The position numbers and the translations under genes were made by a program. The notes under the pieces are model-generated. The model searched no databases. It saw only the letters and a list, made by a program, of their open reading frames with translations, and was not told the origin of the DNA. Shown here piece after piece: positions 60,726 to 64,000 of a stretch of 64,000 nt of DNA (positions are counted from its first letter, which is position 1; every line of letters starts with the position of its first letter). Source of the stretch: Caulobacteraceae bacterium (GTDB lineage Bacteria; Pseudomonadota; Alphaproteobacteria; Caulobacterales; Caulobacteraceae). The stretch is taken from positions 124,001-188,000 of the forward strand of contig CANJLQ010000004.1 in the NCBI GenBank assembly GCA_947475735.1. The letters run 5' to 3'.

Positions 60726-61360
60726 GACGCGGGCGCCTCGACGGGCGTGTCGCTCGCCGGTTCGGCCTCGGCGCCCTCGCCGGTGATCCTGTCCAGGGTC
60801 ACCCGGCCCAGAACGGCGAGGTACTTCATGTATTCCAGCGTCATCCGCCGCGCCGTCACCGCCGCCCGCCACCAGCGCGAATTGTCCAGCGAGGGCGTCT
60901 CGACGGCATAGGGCGTCAGTTCGACGCCCGGCGCGGCGCTGCGGATCTCCATCAGGGAGCGCGGCATATGGTAGTCCGATGTCACCACGATCAAGCTGTC
61001 GTAGCCCTTGGACCGGGTCCATGCGGCGATCTCGGCGGCGTTGCCGGTGGTGGTCTCGGCCTCGAAGCCCAGGTCGACGCAGCAGTTGAACATGCGGCTG
61101 GAGCCCGGCGTCAGCTCGCGGAGTTCCTGGCGCCGGACCTCGGGGTTGACCCCCGAAATCAGGACCCGCTCGCCCTTGTCCTGTTCCAGCAGACGGATGG
61201 CGGCATTGACCCGTTCCGCCGACGGCCCGGTCAGGGCCACGATGGCGTCGGCGCGCTCCGGCTCGGGCGTCGGCGTGAACCCGCGCACCCGCTCGGCGAA
61301 GGCGAACAGCCCCACCAGCCAGATCAGGGCCACGATCCCCACAAGCGCCAGAAACTTCAT
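60722..61360 (-). CDS. YdcF/SanA-like DUF218 membrane protein
   Basis: 212 residues. N-terminal membrane helix (residues 3-22), then DUF218: ADAIVALTGPSAERVNAAIRLLEQDKGERVLISGVNPEV, SLIVVTSDYHMPRSLMEI. DUF218 proteins (ElyC/SanA) act in envelope carbohydrate metabolism. It lies between ftsX and plsC on the same strand in the order conserved in Caulobacterales. Confidence 0.92.
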   Translation of the reverse strand: MKFLALVGIVALIWLVGLFAFAERVRGFTPTPEPERADAIVALTGPSAERVNAAIRLLEQDKGERVLISGVNPEVRRQELRELTPGSSRMFNCCVDLGFEAETTTGNAAEIAAWTRSKGYDSLIVVTSDYHMPRSLMEIRSAAPGVELTPYAVETPSLDNSRWWRAAVTARRMTLEYMKYLAVLGRVTLDRITGEGAEAEPASDTPVEAPAS

Positions 61361-61369
61361 CGTTTCTCC

Positions 61370-62305
61370 CTATCCGGCGGACGCGGGCGCGCCAAGCCGG
61401 AGAAGCGCCCGCCCCGCCGCCAGCCGCGCCGAGACAAGCGCCACCGTAGCCGCCACGAGCGGGGTTGGCGAGAGGATCAACAGATCACTCCAGGCCAGTG
61501 GCAGGGCCGGGCTGAGCCCCTCCCCTCCACCCAGGAACCGGACCCCTCCCGCCAGCAACAAGGCCAGGCCGGTTCCGACCGCCCCGCCGGTCAGGGCCAG
61601 AAGCGCGAACCGCCGCTGGAACAGCCAGGCGACGGCCCCGTCGGTGGCGCCCGACAGGGTCAGGGTCTCGATCACCGACCGACGCGCCTCCACCCCCGCC
61701 CTCACCGCCTGGACGATCGCAGCGCCGGTCGCCCCGGCCACCGCCAGGAACGCCGCCAGTGCCAGCAGGGTCACGGTCCCGGCCGACCGCTCCACCTCGC
61801 CGCGCCACAGGCTGTGGTCGTCCACGGTCGCGTCGATGCCCGCCTCGGCCAGGGCCCGGCCCAGCACAAGGGCGCTCGCAGGCGCGTCCGGGTCCAGCCG
61901 CACGGTCACCAGATGCGGGAGGGGCAAGTCCGCCAGCGCCGCCTCGCCCATCCAGGGCCGCAGCAGCCGCTCGGCCGTCGCCCGGTCCATGGCCGCCGCC
62001 TCCTCGACGCCCGAAACGCCCGCCAGGGTCTCGGCCGCCCGCGCCGCCGCCGCGTCGCCGGTCTCGCCCACGCCCGGCCGGACCTGCACCGTGGCCTCGC
62101 CCCTCAGTTCCCGGGCCCACCCGCCTGCCGCCCGCTCGGCCGACAGGGCTCCCAGCCCCGCCAGGCAGGCGACGAAGCACAGCACCGCGATCACCCCCGC
62201 CAGCCACCGCTCGCCCGCCCCGTCGCGCGGCAGCAGATCGCGCTCCGGCCGCGCGGCCCGCGTTTCGGCCATCGCGGGGCCAAACAGGTTCGACCAGCGG
62301 ATCAT
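61370..62305 (-). CDS. ftsX: cell-division ABC transporter permease FtsX
   Basis: 311 residues with four hydrophobic segments (near 37-57, 180-205, 225-255, 275-300) and a periplasmic domain between the first two with GVSGVEEAAAMDRATAERLLRPWMG. Partner of FtsE; links ATP hydrolysis to cell-wall cleavage at the septum. The ATG overlaps the ftsE stop by 4 nt. Sequence is divergent from gammaproteobacterial FtsX but position and topology fit. Confidence 0.92.
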   Translation of the reverse strand: MIRWSNLFGPAMAETRAARPERDLLPRDGAGERWLAGVIAVLCFVACLAGLGALSAERAAGGWARELRGEATVQVRPGVGETGDAAAARAAETLAGVSGVEEAAAMDRATAERLLRPWMGEAALADLPLPHLVTVRLDPDAPASALVLGRALAEAGIDATVDDHSLWRGEVERSAGTVTLLALAAFLAVAGATGAAIVQAVRAGVEARRSVIETLTLSGATDGAVAWLFQRRFALLALTGGAVGTGLALLLAGGVRFLGGGEGLSPALPLAWSDLLILSPTPLVAATVALVSARLAAGRALLRLGAPASAG

Positions 62306-63024
62306 GCCGCCGCCGTCGCCGGAGCGGGGGCCAGCCGCCCGTCGTTCAGCCTCAGCAGCCGCGCGCCCGACCGCCGCGCCAGGGCCTCGTCATGGCTGGC
62401 GATCAGGACGGTCGTCCCCTGGCGGTTCAGCGACTGGAACAGCTTCAGCAGCCGCTCGGCCATGACGGGATCGACGCTGCCGGTCGGCTCATCGGCCAGG
62501 ATCAGATCAGGGCGGCTCATGACCGCGCGGGCGATGGCCAGGCGCTGCTTCTCGCCGCCCGACAGCGCCGTCGGCCGGTCGCCGATCCGGTCGCCGAGGC
62601 CCACCCAGGCCAGCATCTCCTCCACGTCCGCGCCGTAGTCGGCCGGCTTGGAGCCCCGCAGCCGCAGAGGCAGGGCGGCGTTGTCGAAGACGCTCAGATG
62701 GTCCAGCAGCCGGAAGTCCTGGAAGATCACCCCCATCCGCCGTCGAAAGCCCGGACGGTCACGGGCGGTGACCGTCGTCGCGTCCTCGCCGAACAGGGCG
62801 ATTCGGCCCTCGCTGGGCCGTTCGGACAGGGTCAGAAGCCGCAGCAGGGTCGACTTCCCCGAGCCGGACGCCCCGGTAAGGAAGTGGAAAGAGCCCGCAG
62901 GCAGAATCAGGGAGATGTCCCGCAGCACGCCGGGCCGTTCCGCATAGCCGAATCCCACCCCCGTCAGGCGGACGGTCTCGGGCGTAGGCGCGGGATCGGC
63001 GGCCGGGCGGCGCGGTCGGGGCAT
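62302..63024 (-). CDS. ftsE: cell-division ATP-binding protein FtsE
   Basis: 240 residues. ABC ATPase: GYAERPGVLRDISL, Walker A GASGSGKSTL, Q-loop FQDFRLLDHLSV, signature LSGGEKQRLAIARA, Walker B LILADEPTGSVD, and H-loop ASHDEALA. Drives FtsX. Head of an ftsE-ftsX-ydcF-plsC operon. Divergent from the zinc-ribbon gene at 63121. Confidence 0.96.
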   Translation of the reverse strand: MPRPRRPAADPAPTPETVRLTGVGFGYAERPGVLRDISLILPAGSFHFLTGASGSGKSTLLRLLTLSERPSEGRIALFGEDATTVTARDRPGFRRRMGVIFQDFRLLDHLSVFDNAALPLRLRGSKPADYGADVEEMLAWVGLGDRIGDRPTALSGGEKQRLAIARAVMSRPDLILADEPTGSVDPVMAERLLKLFQSLNRQGTTVLIASHDEALARRSGARLLRLNDGRLAPAPATAAA

Positions 63025-63120
63025 CGGCGTATGTTCGTCAGGGCGTATGTTGATGAGTCATGGTGCGGCGACGCACCGAGGGGAGGGGGCCGAGGGATCG
63101 GCCTCACGAAGTCAGCGATC

Positions 63121-64000
63121 ATGATACTGACCTGCCCGTCCTGCGCCACCAGCTATTTCGCGCCCGACGACGCCATTCCAGCGGGGGGTCGCAAGGTGCG
63201 CTGCCAGTCCTGCGCCCACATCTGGCATGCGACGGCCGACGAGCCCCTGACGCTCAGCGCCGCCGCCGCGCCCGTGCCGGTACCGGCCGCCGCGCCGCCG
63301 GTCCGCGCCGGGACGGAGGACGCTCCGCCCGTCGCGCCGGAGACCCCGGCCCCCGAACTGCCCAAGGCCTTCCGCGCCCGCGCCGAGCAGCAGCGCCGCA
63401 TCCGCCGCGCCGCGACCCACGGGGCCGTCTGGGCCGGCCTGGCCAGCGTCTTCGTCGGCATCCTGGCCGGGGGCTGGCTGTTCCGGGTCGAGGTCGTCGA
63501 CCTGTGGCCCCGCGCCGCCGCCGCCTATGCCATGGTCGGCACCCCGGTGAACCCGACCGGCCTGGAATTCGAGGCCGTCAGCGCCAAGGCCATGCACGAC
63601 CGTCCGGACATGGTCATGGTGTCCGGCGCGCTCAGGAACGTGCGCGGCCGCGAGGTGCAGCCGCCGCCCGTGCGCGTCGCCCTGCTGGACGACCACGGGG
63701 CCGAGATCGGTCACGCCGTCATCACCCTGGACGGCGCGCCCGTCCTGCCCGGCGGGGTCCAGGGCTTCGCCGCCCTGATCCGCGACCCGGCCGCCAAGGG
63801 CGTCGACGTCGGCCTGCATTTCGTCGGCACCACCCCCGCGCCCCATGCGGCGGCCACCGCTTCGCATGGCGAGGACCATGGCGAGACCTCCCCTGCCGGC
63901 CACGACCGCCCCCTGCCCGCCGCCGACGACCACGGCCTTCGCCCGGCCATCATCGAGGCTGCGCCCACCATCCACGCCGAACCGATCGACGCCCAGCCGA
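63121..64000 (+). CDS. MJ0042-type zinc-ribbon membrane protein, truncated by window end
   Basis: At least 293 residues from ATG 63121 with no stop before the window ends. The N terminus is the MJ0042 zinc ribbon: MILTCPSCATSYFAPDDAI then GRKVRCQSCAHIWHA (Cys pairs CPSC and CQSC). An Ala/Pro-rich linker follows, then a single membrane helix around residues 102-122 (AVWAGLASVFVGILAGGWLF) and a C-terminal DUF3426-type region (MVMVSGALRNVRGREVQPPPVRVALLD), ending in a His/Asp/Ala-rich tail. Such proteins are common next to ftsE in this order; role unknown. Confidence 0.9.
   Translation, partial: MILTCPSCATSYFAPDDAIPAGGRKVRCQSCAHIWHATADEPLTLSAAAAPVPVPAAAPPVRAGTEDAPPVAPETPAPELPKAFRARAEQQRRIRRAATHGAVWAGLASVFVGILAGGWLFRVEVVDLWPRAAAAYAMVGTPVNPTGLEFEAVSAKAMHDRPDMVMVSGALRNVRGREVQPPPVRVALLDDHGAEIGHAVITLDGAPVLPGGVQGFAALIRDPAAKGVDVGLHFVGTTPAPHAAATASHGEDHGETSPAGHDRPLPAADDHGLRPAIIEAAPTIHAEPIDAQP

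Overview
The window is GC-rich, densely coded chromosomal DNA from an alphaproteobacterium, most likely a Caulobacteraceae member close to Brevundimonas. That placement is inferred from gene content: a sigma-F/NrsF pair beside a bufferin operon, large TonB-dependent receptors, a CycM-like cytochrome c, dnaG-rpoD order, an ftsE-ftsX-ydcF-plsC cluster, and typical Caulobacterales palindromic intergenic repeats. No tRNA, rRNA, CRISPR array, complete insertion sequence or prophage was recognised.

Layout. 1-2.65 kb: truncated exported Rid protein, TPP riboswitch and thiC. 2.65-5.2 kb: accessory region. An AT-richer DUF262/HEPN gene pair abuts the thiC stop codon, followed by a P-loop (zeta-toxin-like) gene fragment and a DUF559 nuclease-fold gene between two large palindromic repeats. 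5.2-8.3 kb: DUF2442, DsbA/FrnE-like, HTH, galU and XRE genes. 8.3-12.3 kb: dnaG-rpoD. 12.5-18.6 kb: patatin-like lipoprotein, carA, a DM13-SDR-permease cluster and a HAD hydrolase. 18.6-25.2 kb: two divergent TonB-dependent receptors. 25.4-29 kb: rraB-like gene and carB. 29-35.5 kb: DUF1501/DUF1800 pair, TraB/GumN protein, a membrane/XRE/membrane operon, rmuC. 35.6-42.4 kb: recR and ybaB, then a bufferin operon (bufA-bufB-bufC-doxX) facing sigF-nrsF, then dnaX. 42.4-46.9 kb: DUF3597, SRP RNA, nudC, kdsB, cytochrome c, NlpC/P60. 47-54 kb: aminopeptidase, TPR protein, NifU-like protein, yidD-thrS, methyltransferase. 54.1-54.9 kb: two small ORFs bracketed by three copies of a short repeat. 55-64 kb: DUF2125, chorismate-mutase-like gene, hisC, exported isochorismatase-like hydrolase with divergent AraC regulator, plsC-ydcF-ftsX-ftsE, and a truncated MJ0042 zinc-ribbon membrane protein.

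Two results stand out. First, the sequence GTAAC(A/C)-N15/16-CGAA, resembling the Caulobacter sigma-F promoter, occurs four times at correct distance and orientation before a start codon: bufA, sigF itself, the DM13 gene and rpoD. This suggests a small sigma-F regulon visible in one window, joining metal/redox buffering to the housekeeping sigma factor. Second, the DUF262-HEPN pair looks like a horizontally acquired toxin or defence module without a characterised mechanism. Other items worth a look are a small XRE regulator between two membrane proteins with an operator-like palindrome over its promoter, and the repeat-bracketed small ORFs.
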